A DNA stretch of 64,000 nt from Monosporascus cannonballus (taxonomy: Eukaryota; Ascomycota; Sordariomycetes; Xylariales), in NCBI GenBank assembly GCA_004154925.1, contig QJNS01000014.1, positions 186,001 to 250,000 of the forward strand, given 5' to 3'. A program made the position numbers and the translations under genes. A model generated the notes under the pieces. It had not been told where the DNA came from. It did no database searches and was given only the letters and a program-made list of their open reading frames with translations. How positions within the stretch are numbered: the first letter of the stretch is position 1; each line of letters starts with the position of its first letter. Shown in pieces: positions 24,834-35,820 of the stretch.

Positions 24834-25636
24834 ATGAGCCAGAAAGAGATGCATGAGCTCGGTGGGGTTTTGTCGTCGTGATCCCTGTCACCTATCGTAG
24901 GTGGGGTGGCCCGTAGAGGGCGGAACGGACCCGGACGAAACGCGCCGTAGCAATCCCTTGATAAAGCATGCAAATCTCTGCTGTTACATGCAAGTAATTC
25001 AATTGATTGTTTCTGCGCACTGTAAGCACCGTCGATGTGCTCCCTCCCTAGAGTATCCGGGGGCGAGTGTTACATAGCATTTTTGCAAGAGCATGCTTTC
25101 CGTTGGCAGCGAATATCGGTTTGCAAGTTTGTTAGATATGGGCGTTGAAAGCGATCTACCGGTTTTGCCGCGCTTTTTCCTCCAAATGTAATACAAATAT
25201 CCCTAGGAGCAGAATTATTGTAGTCTGCTCTCAATGAGAACCCCGGGGGCATTGATTGATCGGTACCAACTGCTCCAGGCCTGCTTTCTCCCTCAAATAG
25301 GTTATTACCCCACGCTGCCTACACGACCCGCCTGTGGGTTGATGAACGGCCCGAAACGGCTTATCCGGCCTTGGCCGGTGGCTCTGTATACTGCAGCAGA
25401 TGTGGGCAGCAATGTCCGCCTGCAGAAATCACGACCAACTGCATGGTCCTGCATAAAGGACCCAACCATTTCACGGCAATCGTTCGGGTAGAGCTGTCAA
25501 TGCAATCCCACTCAATCTCCTTCATCCAGAATTTGAAGGTTCGTCCAGGTTATCCCCTTAATCTAGTGGTATCATCGGGGTTCTTTGGAGTCTCAAGGAA
25601 TCTCTTCAGTCATCAGCTTGACCCGAATCAATCGAC
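24834..25636. other. Upstream region of the hydrolase gene
   Basis: GC-normal sequence without a convincing coding region. The short overlapping ORFs show no family resemblance and conflict with one another. It probably holds the promoter of the gene starting at 25,637, but no specific site can be named. Confidence 0.4.
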
Positions 25637-26685
25637 ATGTCCACATATCCCACTATTGAAGGGGAAGTCCCCTTTGCGGCGCCGAACAGCGGGAGGCCTT
25701 GCAGCACAGTAAGTCATTGTTTTTTGTTCACTTAATACTGGTTGACATGCAAGAGTCACCGGTGTTCGGGCGACGCCTCACATATCCGTCAGAGCCTTGC
25801 TCGAGCTGCGTGCGTTGACTCTTAGTGTTCTAGTGGTACAAAGTCGTTGGCGACCTTGAGCAGTCCACCCCTCTCATAGCGCTCCACGGAGGACCTGGCG
25901 CTGGCCATGAATACCTTGCGTCGTTCACCGACCTGCTCGACCAGTATCGTGTTCCCATTGTGTTTTATGATCAAATTGGCTGCGGACGTTCCACTCATCT
26001 ACGGGATAAGATGAGGGACGAATCCTTCTGGACCTTTGATTTATTCATTGCCGAGCTCGACAATTTGATCGACCACTTGCAACTCCGCTCGAAAGGCTTC
26101 TATCTACTTGGTCAGAGCTGGGGCGGGATGCTTGCCGGCATGTTTGCCGCGCGCCAGCCAGAAGGGTTGAAGAAGCTAGTAATAGCAGGCTCACCTGCTA
26201 GCTTTCCCCTTTTCGTCGAAGGTGGCAAGCGATTACGCGCCCAGCTACCGGCGGATATCCAGAAGATCTTGGACGAGGGTGACCGTACCGGCAATCTCGA
26301 AACGCCCGAGTACGAACGAGCCAGCGCGTTTTTTTACGCGCAACACGTCTGTCGAGTCGAACCAGTGCCCCCAGCAGTGCAGCAGGCATTCATCAACTTG
26401 AAGGACGACCCCACTGCGTACAACACCATGCAGGGGCCATCGGAAATTGTGGTCGATGGCAGTCTCAAGGACTGGGACGGCTCGGAGCAGGCGAAGAATA
26501 TCAACGTTGATACGTTGCTTCTCAATGGGCGGTATGACGAGGTCTCGGAGCTATGCGTTGAGCCTTGGTTCCGTTCCATCCCAAGAATTAAGTGGGTCGT
26601 GTTCGAAAACTCGAGCCATATGGCGCATTGGGAAGAGCGTGAGAGGTTCATGCAGTTGGTCGGGACTTTCCTTACATCCTATTAG
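25637..26685 (+). CDS. Proline iminopeptidase-family alpha/beta hydrolase (peptidase family S33)
   Basis: Two exons, 25,637-25,708 and 25,834-26,685, with an intron 25,709-25,833 (GTAAGT...TAG). They encode 307 residues, the usual length of fungal L-amino-acid amidase/proline iminopeptidase-like proteins. Exon 1 carries the family's typical N-terminus (E-G-E-V-P-F, then G-R-P-C). Exon 2 opens with W-Y-K-V-V-G and the oxyanion motif HGGPG. The nucleophile elbow GQSWGG places the catalytic Ser at residue 119, with the Asp in GRYDE (about 259) and the His in SSHMAHW (about 286). The triad is complete and the frame is open. The family releases N-terminal proline or acts on amino-acid amides; the real substrate cannot be told. 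No signal peptide is seen, so it is probably cytosolic. The first ATG in frame with the spliced reading was taken as the start. It is the only clearly intact gene in the window and converges on the HET pseudogene. Confidence 0.9.
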
Positions 26686-27159
26686 CTAGACATCTCTAAG
26701 TTGTATGATCTTCCTGCAGTCGAGGGACTCGTGGAAAAGAATGTTGTCTCCCTACGATGATGCCCACTCGGAGCAGAGGTAGCAGTAGTATTTGACGCCC
26801 GTGGAGTGCAGCGTAGTGGCTTTCCTCTTAACCTCCCTTGGAGAATTTTGGGCGTACGAGGTGAGGATGTTACACAAATTACGCTACATTACATAGAAAC
26901 TCATCTAACAAGTCTTTCGGAAATGTGTCGCCTTCGGTTCCAACTGTATCCCCTCCTGGCTAGTTGCAGTATCAGTATCAGTATCAGTCCTGGGTGTGCG
27001 CCCGCAGCCGTTTGGATTGTTGCCGAGGGCTCTAATATGGTAGGCGACAGGGTCGAAAGGAGATGGTATCTTGAGAGAGAGAGAGACGGATCTACTCATA
27101 GCTCTGAGTGTCCCGAGCTAAACTCCTTTACCATGTCATTTAGGATAATTACCCTCCGG
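26686..27159. other. Convergent intergenic region with short simple repeats
   Basis: It lies between the 3' ends of the hydrolase gene and the HET pseudogene. It holds a GTATCA hexamer repeated about three times near 26,965-26,985 and a GA run near 27,074-27,088. A 274-codon + strand ORF that starts here and runs over the HET relic is an antisense shadow. No gene is seen. Confidence 0.5.
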
Positions 27160-29394
27160 CTACCCAAGAACCACATTCTTGAACTTCCATCCCGCGTTGA
27201 CGAAGGCTTCTTCTTCAATTTGAGCCAGACCGACACGAGTCATATATCCTTCTTCTTCCTTTACCAAACGTACATTATACAAGGTGAGCTCGCCGAGGCC
27301 CCCCGTATGGTTGGGATATTGGCCGTGGAGCATCAACCTGTCGCCTCGAGCTTCCACGGCTACTGGAACACACTTGCCCCGAAGTTTGGTATGAACGGAG
27401 TGGAGGATGAACCAGCAGTCGCGGCGAAGAAAGAACTCCTTCATCGGCTTCTCATAGTCAAGCAGGATCCCACATTGCTTGCCGTGCTTATCGGATATCC
27501 AGCAGGCCGGGTGAGCTCCATCTCCTTCCGGAAGGGGTTCCTTTCTGTTCCGCTGCCGGTACACGATGGTAGAAATGGGCAGTTGGTCGGCCGGGGGTAT
27601 CTGCTCCACGATAATAACGAAGATGCCTAACGGGTGAGGGGTAAAACTCCCGATCATTTGCTTAAGGTCGGTGGCCACGGAGAAACCCCAATCCTCAAGG
27701 AAAATATCAGTGACGCAGGGTGATATAGACATGACGTCGCAGTTCATAAGTCGGCTCAGGACTCCAAATGTGGCCCACGTGTAGCGTGCCTGGCCATCCC
27801 AAGCGCACCGGGACCAACTCGGTATTCTGCGAGCTCCCGGTTTCAAGACGCGTCGCTTGAGCTCCCGGGTTGGCGCCCACAGCAACGCGCGGTCCAAGTT
27901 GTTGAGAGGAATACCGGCGACGAACGGACCAGCTTGACTGCTTTCCATGTACGCCACGAGCCCGGCGAAAAGCCTTGAGGATATCGTCGACAACAGCCAG
28001 CTTCCGGCCCGATAGTTCGGCCACAAACTGGTCATACATGATTGGGGGGGACTGGTTCCATTGAATGACCGTCGTCTGGTTGCTGAGGTGAAAGTGCCGG
28101 ATGTGCTACGGGTTAGGGAGCGAGAAGCTACAATGGCTCAGGTTGGGATTGTATTCTCTAGAAGAAGGAGTAAACTGAAATAACAATGAGCTCCCATCTT
28201 GTACAATCTGACGAGGCCGGTCGTAGGCTTCCTGGTACACGTAGCGATAGCACTGGAAGTAAACTTGCCAATTGCTAAAGTAAAGACGTCGGCTTGACAA
28301 TAGACGCTCCTGGAATGTCCATGCGCGAATATCGTAGCAAGGAAGCTTCAAGACTCTGTCGAGAGTGGGTGGAATTGACAACAAAATCCAAGATGCTATT
28401 CGCTCCGTCCGCTGTATCGGAAGAGGACGTGATCCTGGCTCAAAGCCGGGAAGACGAGAGGCAGCTCCCGTAGCAGACAGCGCCACAATAATGAAAAGGG
28501 AGTGGTGATAAATCTTGTCCATGTGCGGAATCTGTGAGTTTTAGTCATCCTCGTCGTGCTGAACGATACAGAGTGAATCAACCTGTAGGTACCGCAGTGG
28601 ATCATCCGGGTCGCGTCCCTCACGGAGCTTCTCGACAACGGAACATGGGACCTGGATAATCGCTGGGAGAGTGTCGAACTCCGCCCTTAAACTACCGCGA
28701 CGCATCCTTCGTTTGATGTTATTTTTGGTGGTTTCGCCACTGTTACTCTTTCCCAACACATAGTTCAGAGCAACGTAGCTGTACTCTATCGAGAGGCAGT
28801 TTGGCACGAGCCGCTTCTCAACCACATCGATGAGCCAGATCATGATCCCCGCTTGAGGGTCGGATTTCGACCACTTTGGGTTGCATGTACCATTATACCC
28901 CTTCTGACTTTTTTTTCAGCCATTCATAGATCGGGTCAAAATCGGCGCACTGATGCGAAGAGTTTTGATGCGATATGATTCGGCAGCAGGCTTGTGCCCA
29001 CATGATCTGAGCGGAAGAGGACCCTCTTTCAGGTTGTTTTGCCGTCCAGGTCGTGGGAGGAATGTGACGGTAGCGTTGCCAGCTAAGATGGCCTCGAAGA
29101 GGACTCCCAGCATGACTGCCGTAAAAGACATCGGCCACGTATGTGAGGTCAAGATACGTGCGGAACGCCCCCTTCGGCGGGCTTCAGGGCGCACTCGAGA
29201 GTCGCCGAATTTCTCGAGGGAATTGTCGAATCGTCCTTGAGCAAAATCGACGTGACAATGCGGCACATGGCGCATTCGGTGCGTGTCCTAACCAGGCATG
29301 ATTTGCCAAGAGAGACCTCGCGAGCGAGGGCGATGCCTCTGGTGCTTGCCGTGGGCCCTGTACGACTAGCTTGCCGTGCGCTAGGGCCCTCCAT
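27160..29394 (-). pseudogene. HET-domain (heterokaryon incompatibility) protein pseudogene
   Basis: About 745 codons on the minus strand, the normal size for this family, readable only by changing frame. Conserved HET blocks are present in order: an N-terminal Cys pair (C-A-M-C, about 29,290); the I-Y-E-W-L helix and C-N-P-K-W (about 28,930-28,870); the core YVALNYVLG (28,751-28,777; usual form YxALSYxWG); R-Y-L-Q-V-D-S-L-C-I (about 28,565-28,594); Q-I-P-H-M-D-K-I-Y just after the first stop; and RAWTFQERLL (28,298-28,327). Lesions: a frameshift in a G run near 29,165; one in the T8 run at 28,912-28,919; in-frame TAA at 28,541-28,543; in-frame TAG at 28,106-28,108; and a frameshift near 27,967-27,971. 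Both stops could be CAA/CAG with one C-to-T change. The C-terminal ~270 codons are open and end at 27,160. HET proteins trigger cell death after non-self recognition; this copy should be inactive. The N-terminal limit is uncertain. Confidence 0.85.
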
Positions 29395-29862
29395 AGCTGC
29401 GGTATCACTGCATAATCGGAAAGGGCAACTAGGTCTCCAGGAGAAGAAGGGGTTGCGGCTAGTTAACTATTCACATGCTTCTTACTAATTCACTGAACAG
29501 GGTATTTATATTATGGCTATGATCTGCTTCCGTGATGGGAAATTATCTTGTTGCTGTTGCCCTTGAATGTGGTCCGTCGAGTGAGAAATCAAAAATACAG
29601 AACTGTTGCATGGGGAGCAAAACCAAGCGTTATTGGCTACAAAAAGGGCCAACGACGTTTCGAAGAGGTTTCAAGGAGTAGTGAGATTGTGGCATTTACG
29701 CGCGCGCGCATAATCCTCATAACATAAGATACATGGTAATTTAGGCTCGCGATATTTTGAAGCCTGATGATTGATAAATTGAGGATTCCGAACAGACTTC
29801 ACTTGTTTACCTCCCCAAAGTATCGAGAGACTCTTCGCTTTGCAATGCCCAATTAGCTGCAA
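29395..29862. other. Divergent promoter region between the HET relic and the ATPase gene
   Basis: 468 bases separate the two head-to-head starts. The region contains a CG-dinucleotide run (CGCGCGCGC near 29,700) and no convincing ORF. It would carry both promoters, but no site can be identified. Confidence 0.45.
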
Positions 29863-32800
29863 ATGGACGGCATCGCATCCACCAGAGCGGAGGCAAATGC
29901 CCAGTTACATCAGTTACGGGAACAAAGGGGCATCCGGGGAAACGAATTGCGCGATTCTGTTCTTGTCTCCAGTCTCGACCAAGCTCTAAACATGTGCGTG
30001 TGTTGTCAGGGCGAGGGCTGTTTCGTGCTAACTCTCGGCAGACTTTCTGATCAGCTCTATCAGACACCGACCCACTTCCTTCTCGAGTTAATCCAAAATG
30101 CAGATGATAATAACTACACCAGCGGGGTTATAGCTAGTCTCCGTCTGTCATTATACGAAAAAGATGGCCAGAAGTGCTTGCGCACCGACTGCAACGAAGT
30201 CGGCTTCACGTTCAAGCAACTCGATGCTCTGACACGGGTTGGCCAGAGCACTAAGAAATCTACAGCCGGCGGGCGGAAGGGATATATCGGCGAGAAAGGC
30301 ATCGGCTTCAAGTCCGTATTTAAAGTGGCTGATGTGGTTCATATCGCAAGTGGCTTCTACGAGTTCAAACTCAACCGCAACAATCCAATTGGCATGATAC
30401 TGCCAATCCTCTCCCCCTTCCCCACCGCAGAGCGGGTCGCGGACCACACCCAGTTCCTCTTACGGTTGAAAGACATTGATGACTACAAAGAGATCCGGCG
30501 GGATCTAGAGGACATCGAACCACAGCTGCTGCTGTTTCTCCGAAAATTGAAAGAAATACATGTATCCACCCCTGGTGTAGGCAATGTTTACCGACTTCGA
30601 GCCACTGAGTATGATGAAGACTTCGGAGGAGAAACAGCCACAATTTCAGAATGTAGCGATGACGGAGTCGTGGTCAAGACAACAAAATATGTTGTTCATC
30701 GACACATCGTTCGAGATTTGCCCGCAGAGCCCCGGAGAGAGGGCGTCACCACTTCTGAAGTTGTGGTCGCGTTTGCCGTCAGAGACCAAGTCACCCCGGT
30801 AGCTACCACTCAAGCTGCTTTCGCTTTCCTGCCCATCGATAACTTCGGCTTTCGGGTAAGTCTTTCTCCGCGCACCGCTGCTAAAGTAGAGGCATATGAG
30901 GAGTCGTTAATTTCCAGTGGTCCAGTTTCTCATCCATGCCGACTTTTTACTCGTCGCTAGCCGAGAAAGTCTTCAATACAAGTGCCCGTGGAATTTGGCC
31001 CTCCGGAATGGAATCCAGGATGCTCTCGTGGACGCAATCTATCGCTTTGTAGTACTACCCGAGAACGAAGATGGGAAAGGGTTGTGCTACACTTGGCCAA
31101 AGTACCTCTCACGACAACCGGGGGGTCTGGGTTTTGGAGCACCCTTCATCGAAATATACTGGACGCCTTGCGCCATGAAGCAATCCTCCAGGCACGGGAT
31201 GAAGATGCTCCTTTCCGAGAGCCCGGGGCTCTCCGCTATGTACCAAAAGAGTATCGGTTCGAAGACGGGACTCTTTTCGACCTCCCATCGATCAATGCAT
31301 CGCACTTATCATTTGCCTACGATAGCGTACGAGAGAATTTGTCCCTCATTGGCGTCACTACGCTTACCCTTGAAGAGTTGTGTGATGAATTCAAAGTGTG
31401 GATCGACGAAGTTGGGGTTGCTGGTATCGAGGAACAGTCAACCCAGTGGCACAGACAAGTCAGCTCCCTCTTCTATGACGTGCCGCGACTGAAGGAGAAG
31501 CTCCAAGATTTCCCAATTATTCCTATCCGAGACGGCTCGTGGGTCAACGCGGGGGAGAAGCATGTGTACCTCGCTTCCAACAACGGGGATGAACATGTCC
31601 CTACCGGTGTCGACATATCGATTGTGGATCAAGATGCGTCTCGAGATCGTGTAAGAAGGAAATTCTTTAACTTTTTGGGTATTGAAGAGTACAGTCCTCG
31701 TCAAGTTTGCGATCTCATTCTCGAGCTGCATGAAGACCTGTTAGCCCGCAGGACTGGCCGTGCGATAAAGGAGCTCGTCGCTGATGCGGCATACCTTTTT
31801 AAGCATAGGTCGCAGTTGAAGAGAGATGGAGCTCCTGCGATTTTCTTCGCCGTTATGAAAGATGGGAAACCTGTTATGAGTCGGTTCAAACAGACCTACC
31901 TGATCGACCCAAGAGTCAAGCCGGGTCTCATCGCTAAGTATAGGAACACCCCCGGAAATCCATTTTCAGTGTTATCCGACGAGTACGAGACCGCAATCTG
32001 CGACGAAGGAACAGAAGGAACGGCAAAGGAGTTCCGAGAATGGCTCTTACGATCAGAAAATTCACTCTTCGCCACGATTCCAATCCTCGTTCACGGTACC
32101 AAACTGAGCCCTGAGTGGAATTTTCTCCGCGACCAAGATGTAGTGGATCTGCTATATGTTGTCAAATTTTACTGCAAGATGTACAACCCACCTCTTAAAC
32201 TTCTTAAAGCCGTACCAGAGCTAGAAGTGTATTGCCTGGATGGTGTTGCTAGGGCGCTGGGTCTCTTGGCTGTACCGACCGCCGACCTCAAGCAGCATTG
32301 TCCGCACCTTGACTTTGCCAAATTACCCGAACCGACCTTAGAAAATTGGGGTTTCCTATCGAAATTCGGGGTCATTACTACATGCGATACGACTGCTAGG
32401 CTACGAGAACTTCAAGCACTCAGTGAGCTCCCCGTCGATGACGTCGATAAGAAAGCCGTCCATGAGATCTACCGAGCATTGAGCTCAAGTATGAGTCTCA
32501 ATAAAGAGGAGATACAGTGAGGGGAAGAGTCTATCCCCGCGTTATGATGCTAATACTAATGGGACCCAACAGAACAGCATTCTCTAAACGCCCTCTTGTG
32601 TTCGTCAATAAACCGAAACCCAAGTGGCTAAGTCACGAGGCCTGCGTATGGACTGCGCATGCTCTCTTGAAGCAAGTCATCAAGCTCAAAACCCACTACC
32701 GTGACTGCAAAAACCTGTTTCGTTCATTTTTGGGTGTGGAATCTGCCGGTACTAAACATGTTGTGGACGAATTCTGTTCCACTTCTGATGACGACGACGA

Positions 32801-34777
32801 GACAGCGCAGCGGTTCGAGAAATTGTTTTCTTTGCTAGGAGATTTTCATTCCAGTAAATCTAGCTTGAGCGACGAGCAGATCGAGAGGGTCCAGTCTGCT
32901 CCGGTCTTCCCCATCCTGGAGAAAGGAGACGGTTCCCAAGAGGAGTCGGGTATTGCTTTGCGTTCCATGGATGATATGGACTGGTATATCCCAGACAGCG
33001 CAACTCTTGAGACCGCATTTCGAGGCAAAGTCGACATGCTCAGCCTACCGGTAAAGTCAGTGAGGATGCTGAGAGGCCTATTCGAGGACCTGGATTGCAA
33101 AAACATGTTTCTCTCGTCTGCTGTCGAAACAGTGGAGCCCAGCGGCACGTGCATTCGCGACAGGTTAGGGGAAGACAACCTCAAGACCCGACTCAGATAT
33201 ATTTCCCAGTGAGTGCCTGCAAGATGGTGATCGGTTTCCTTTACTTACCTGTCTACAGATTAGCAACAAAAGATACTGAGTTCATGCAAGATTTTTCACT
33301 GCTACGAGTTTGGTCCGTGCCATCCATTACGATTACAAGGTGCTTGGGTGATGTCAAGGTAACCAACGATAACGAAGTCATCATGATTAAGGAGACAGAA
33401 GAAATCACCGATATCTATCTTCGAGAAGGCATACAGGAATCCGACCAATCCGCGGTAAATTTCGAACTTCTGAAACACTTCATTAGTGAGTTCGAAATCG
33501 ATGGCGAAGACGCCAATCTAGCCAATCATCTTATGAGCGCCCCAATAAGCCGGATCCCTGAAATCATGGAGAAGCACGATATATTTTCTCCAGAGGACCC
33601 TGACGATGAAGGAACTGACAGCGAAGGGACCGATAGTGAGGATGACGACACGACTGCGGTGGATCGAACCGACGAGCCTTCTGATGATGAGCTCAACATT
33701 GAACTGGGCGAAGACGACGAAGATGAAGGGGGTTATGAAAGGCTCAAAGTCGCGTCTAAAGCAACGGACAGTGATGTGGAAAGCGAGAGTTTCTCAACCT
33801 TTGCCCCCACCCACCCGCACCGTCCCCAATCATTACGAGAACTGATCCCTTCCCACCAATCAAGGGCCGAGAGCATCGTCCGGAAAGCAAGCCACTTTCG
33901 AATGTCCGACTCCCTTGTAGCAATAACTCCCATCCAGCATCACAGACCAGAGGGCGCATTCCGTCAGTCTCTGCTGATAAGGACCAGGAGCGCCCACGAC
34001 GGCGGGGAAGGCGGATCCTCACCTGGGTGGCTAACTTCAACGGCAACGTCCCGTGGAAACCTCAGTGATCGATACAACTCGGAATTCTTTGACAGCGATT
34101 CCAGCGGCTATCAAGCGTCACCTAGAGCCCGAGACGGACCTGTACCAGCGAGTGAGATTAGGCGCAGAGAGATTGGGTTCCTGGGAGAACTTTTTGTAAC
34201 TCGCCCTTGACTCTATTATCCACTTGAAATTGATTAACTGACAATAAGATGTAGGTCTATGAGATGTTTGAACGCCAAATCGACGACTGGACATTTGAAA
34301 GTTGGACCAGCGACATGCGAGGAGACGCTGGACATCCCCGCTTCGAAGGATGCCAGGGAGATTTCGCAGATTTCACTTATTTGGATCGCTCTGGGCATAT
34401 GAGAGAAGCGCTCCGAGAAGCCGGCGTGGAGCCCAATGCTGAGTGGTCCAACGACACTAAATTCCACCTAGAGGTCAAGGCTACTCTCGGCCATTGCGCC
34501 GAGGCTTTCTTCGTGAGCCAGAATCAACTCGACAAGGTACGTGTCGGAGGTGAGAAGCACCATTTCCCACCGTCCACTGACTATTGTACAGATGCGAGAG
34601 TTTGACGGTGACCCAAACAATGCGTACGTCTTGCTTCGAGTGTTTAACCTGGAGGAGGATAGCGACCCTGGCATCAAGCTCTTCCGCGACCCCTGGAGTC
34701 TCTACATGGATGGAATTTTGGACTTCAGGTCGGAACAAGGATACAAGGTTTACGGAGGAGAAGCCACAAGAAGTTAG
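29863..34777 (+). CDS. GHKL (HSP90-like) ATPase with C-terminal NO VEIN/DUF3883-type domain; one frameshift
   Basis: Seven exons fit the reading: 29,863-29,993; 30,042-30,855; 30,926-32,516; 32,573-33,208; 33,259-34,195; 34,255-34,536; 34,592-34,777. The introns are 48-70 nt with GT..AG ends and several CTAAC/CTAAT-like branch sites, and they restore conserved sequence across each junction. The product would be about 1,525 residues. The N-terminus has the GHKL ATP site: N-box ELIQNADDN (Asn63), G1 D-C-N-E-V-G-F (Asp93) and G2 GYIGEKGIGFKS (124-135), as in sacsin/NO VEIN proteins. A long alpha-rich middle and an acidic, disordered stretch (about 1,170-1,220) follow. The C-terminal ~155 residues match the DUF3883 pattern, with D-F-A-D-F-T-Y (Asp about 1,409) and H-L-E-V-K-A-T (Glu 1,443, Lys 1,445), consistent with a PD-(D/E)XK nuclease-like fold. 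The single defect is a frameshift in the G6 run at 31,120-31,125, which needs one more G. This is a young null allele or a sequencing error, so the gene may be intact. Substrate and partners are unknown. Confidence 0.85.
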
Positions 34778-35160
34778 GTTCCACGTTGACGCTGAAGAGT
34801 ATCATTATTTTCGATATCTATAGTGCTGTTTACGGTTTGCATGAGTATTTCCTTATATATCGGTTTGCATGTCAGTTACAACAATAGCCACGCCATCTCC
34901 ACATGACTTCCATCCGCATGTAGGCTCGCCTCTAAAGAAAATCAAAGCATGACGTAGACTCTCCATAAATACCGCTGTAGCCGATACGAAGTCCGGTCAG
35001 AGTCGCTTCTGGAGACGGTGTCGGGGGGGCTTGGGGCGTGGGAAATGATCTAACAAGCGACGAGTAATGTAGAAGCGAGAGATTCAAAATTGGAAGGATG
35101 AAAACTGTCAGAGGATCAGACCTATGAGGGTCAATAATCCGACACCATCCGCCGTACAGC
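34778..35160. other. Intergenic region after the ATPase gene
   Basis: GC-normal sequence with no convincing ORF. It should include the 3' UTR and terminator of the preceding gene. Confidence 0.4.
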
Positions 35161-35820
35161 TCAGCTCGCCCCGTTCATACCGTGGAGTGATAGTGTTAGT
35201 CTTGGAGCGATGAAGCAAGGGAGGAGTTCTGCAGACGGAATGGGCCTTAAAGCGCGAAGTTGACATACCTTCATCAAAGTCCGGGTCTCCAACCTTTGTC
35301 AGCACGATTCCAGACATGGTTCTGAAAGGAGGTTTCGCCTCAGGCGGGAGCAGAAGTTCCCAACAGATCATAAAACAAGCGAGAGATGTGGCGACGAGGA
35401 GCCTGGAACGGTGGAGTTGTTTGCCCTCGCAACTCTTTCCCGGCATAGGCAACGTTGTATAGTCGCTCCTGTCCCCTTAGGTCTGCTGGATTCACGGTCT
35501 GCCCGACGCTAGGATCTAGCAGATTGAATGAGCTGTGATGATGCTATGCGTAAAAGAACCATTCGTCCAACTTTGGTGCAGTCTATAGATCCTTCCTCTC
35601 AAGTCAGCATAGCTATGCTGCGTCTGTTGTGGGATTGGATTTGGGCAACCTCAGAGGCTAACTGAGTAAGTGCCTTGAAAGCATAATCCGGTGATCGTTT
35701 CTGAGAAGCCAACGTGACGCTGACGTCTTCCGAGTCACTTTCGAAGGTGACCAGAGAAGGCGGGGCGGCAAGCCGACGGACCGCGTTACCCAACGATTTC
35801 GTAGTGGCCGTCTGTCAGTG
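35161..35820 (-). pseudogene. Unrecognised degenerate coding region
   Basis: The minus strand shows several adjoining stretches with the amino-acid texture of real protein that cannot be read in one frame. From right to left: about 65 codons ending at 35,599 (S-D-S-E-D-V-S-V, then Q-L-A-S-E-V-A-Q-I) behind a possible splice acceptor (CACTGACAG); an exon-like segment from 35,582 with an in-frame TAG at 35,544-35,546, followed by N-L-L-D-P and R-L-Y-N-V-A-Y-A-G-K, running to a TGA at 35,340; then, one frame over, P-E-A-K-P-P-F and V-G-D-P-D-F-D-E, with a possible donor GTATGT at 35,263-35,268, ending at 35,161. One base change in the C run near 35,345 would join the last two. I do not recognise the family. 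It may be one broken gene or two. Confidence 0.4.

Noticed and set aside
24296..24838. Target-site duplication for the LTR at the island edge
   Set aside because: The flanks GCAAG and ATGAG cannot be reconciled by transitions alone, so no duplication is claimed.
26806..27630. 274-codon + strand ORF
   Set aside because: It is antisense to the open C-terminal part of the HET pseudogene, starts in the intergenic region, and has no family features.
28893..29275. Overlapping + and - ORFs at the N-terminal end of the HET relic
   Set aside because: They are alternative frames of the same frameshifted pseudogene. No separate gene is supported.
31110..31130. Programmed frameshift or a mini-intron in the ATPase gene
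   Set aside because: There is no acceptable GT..AG pair that restores the frame and no slippery-site context. A one-base loss in the G run is simpler.
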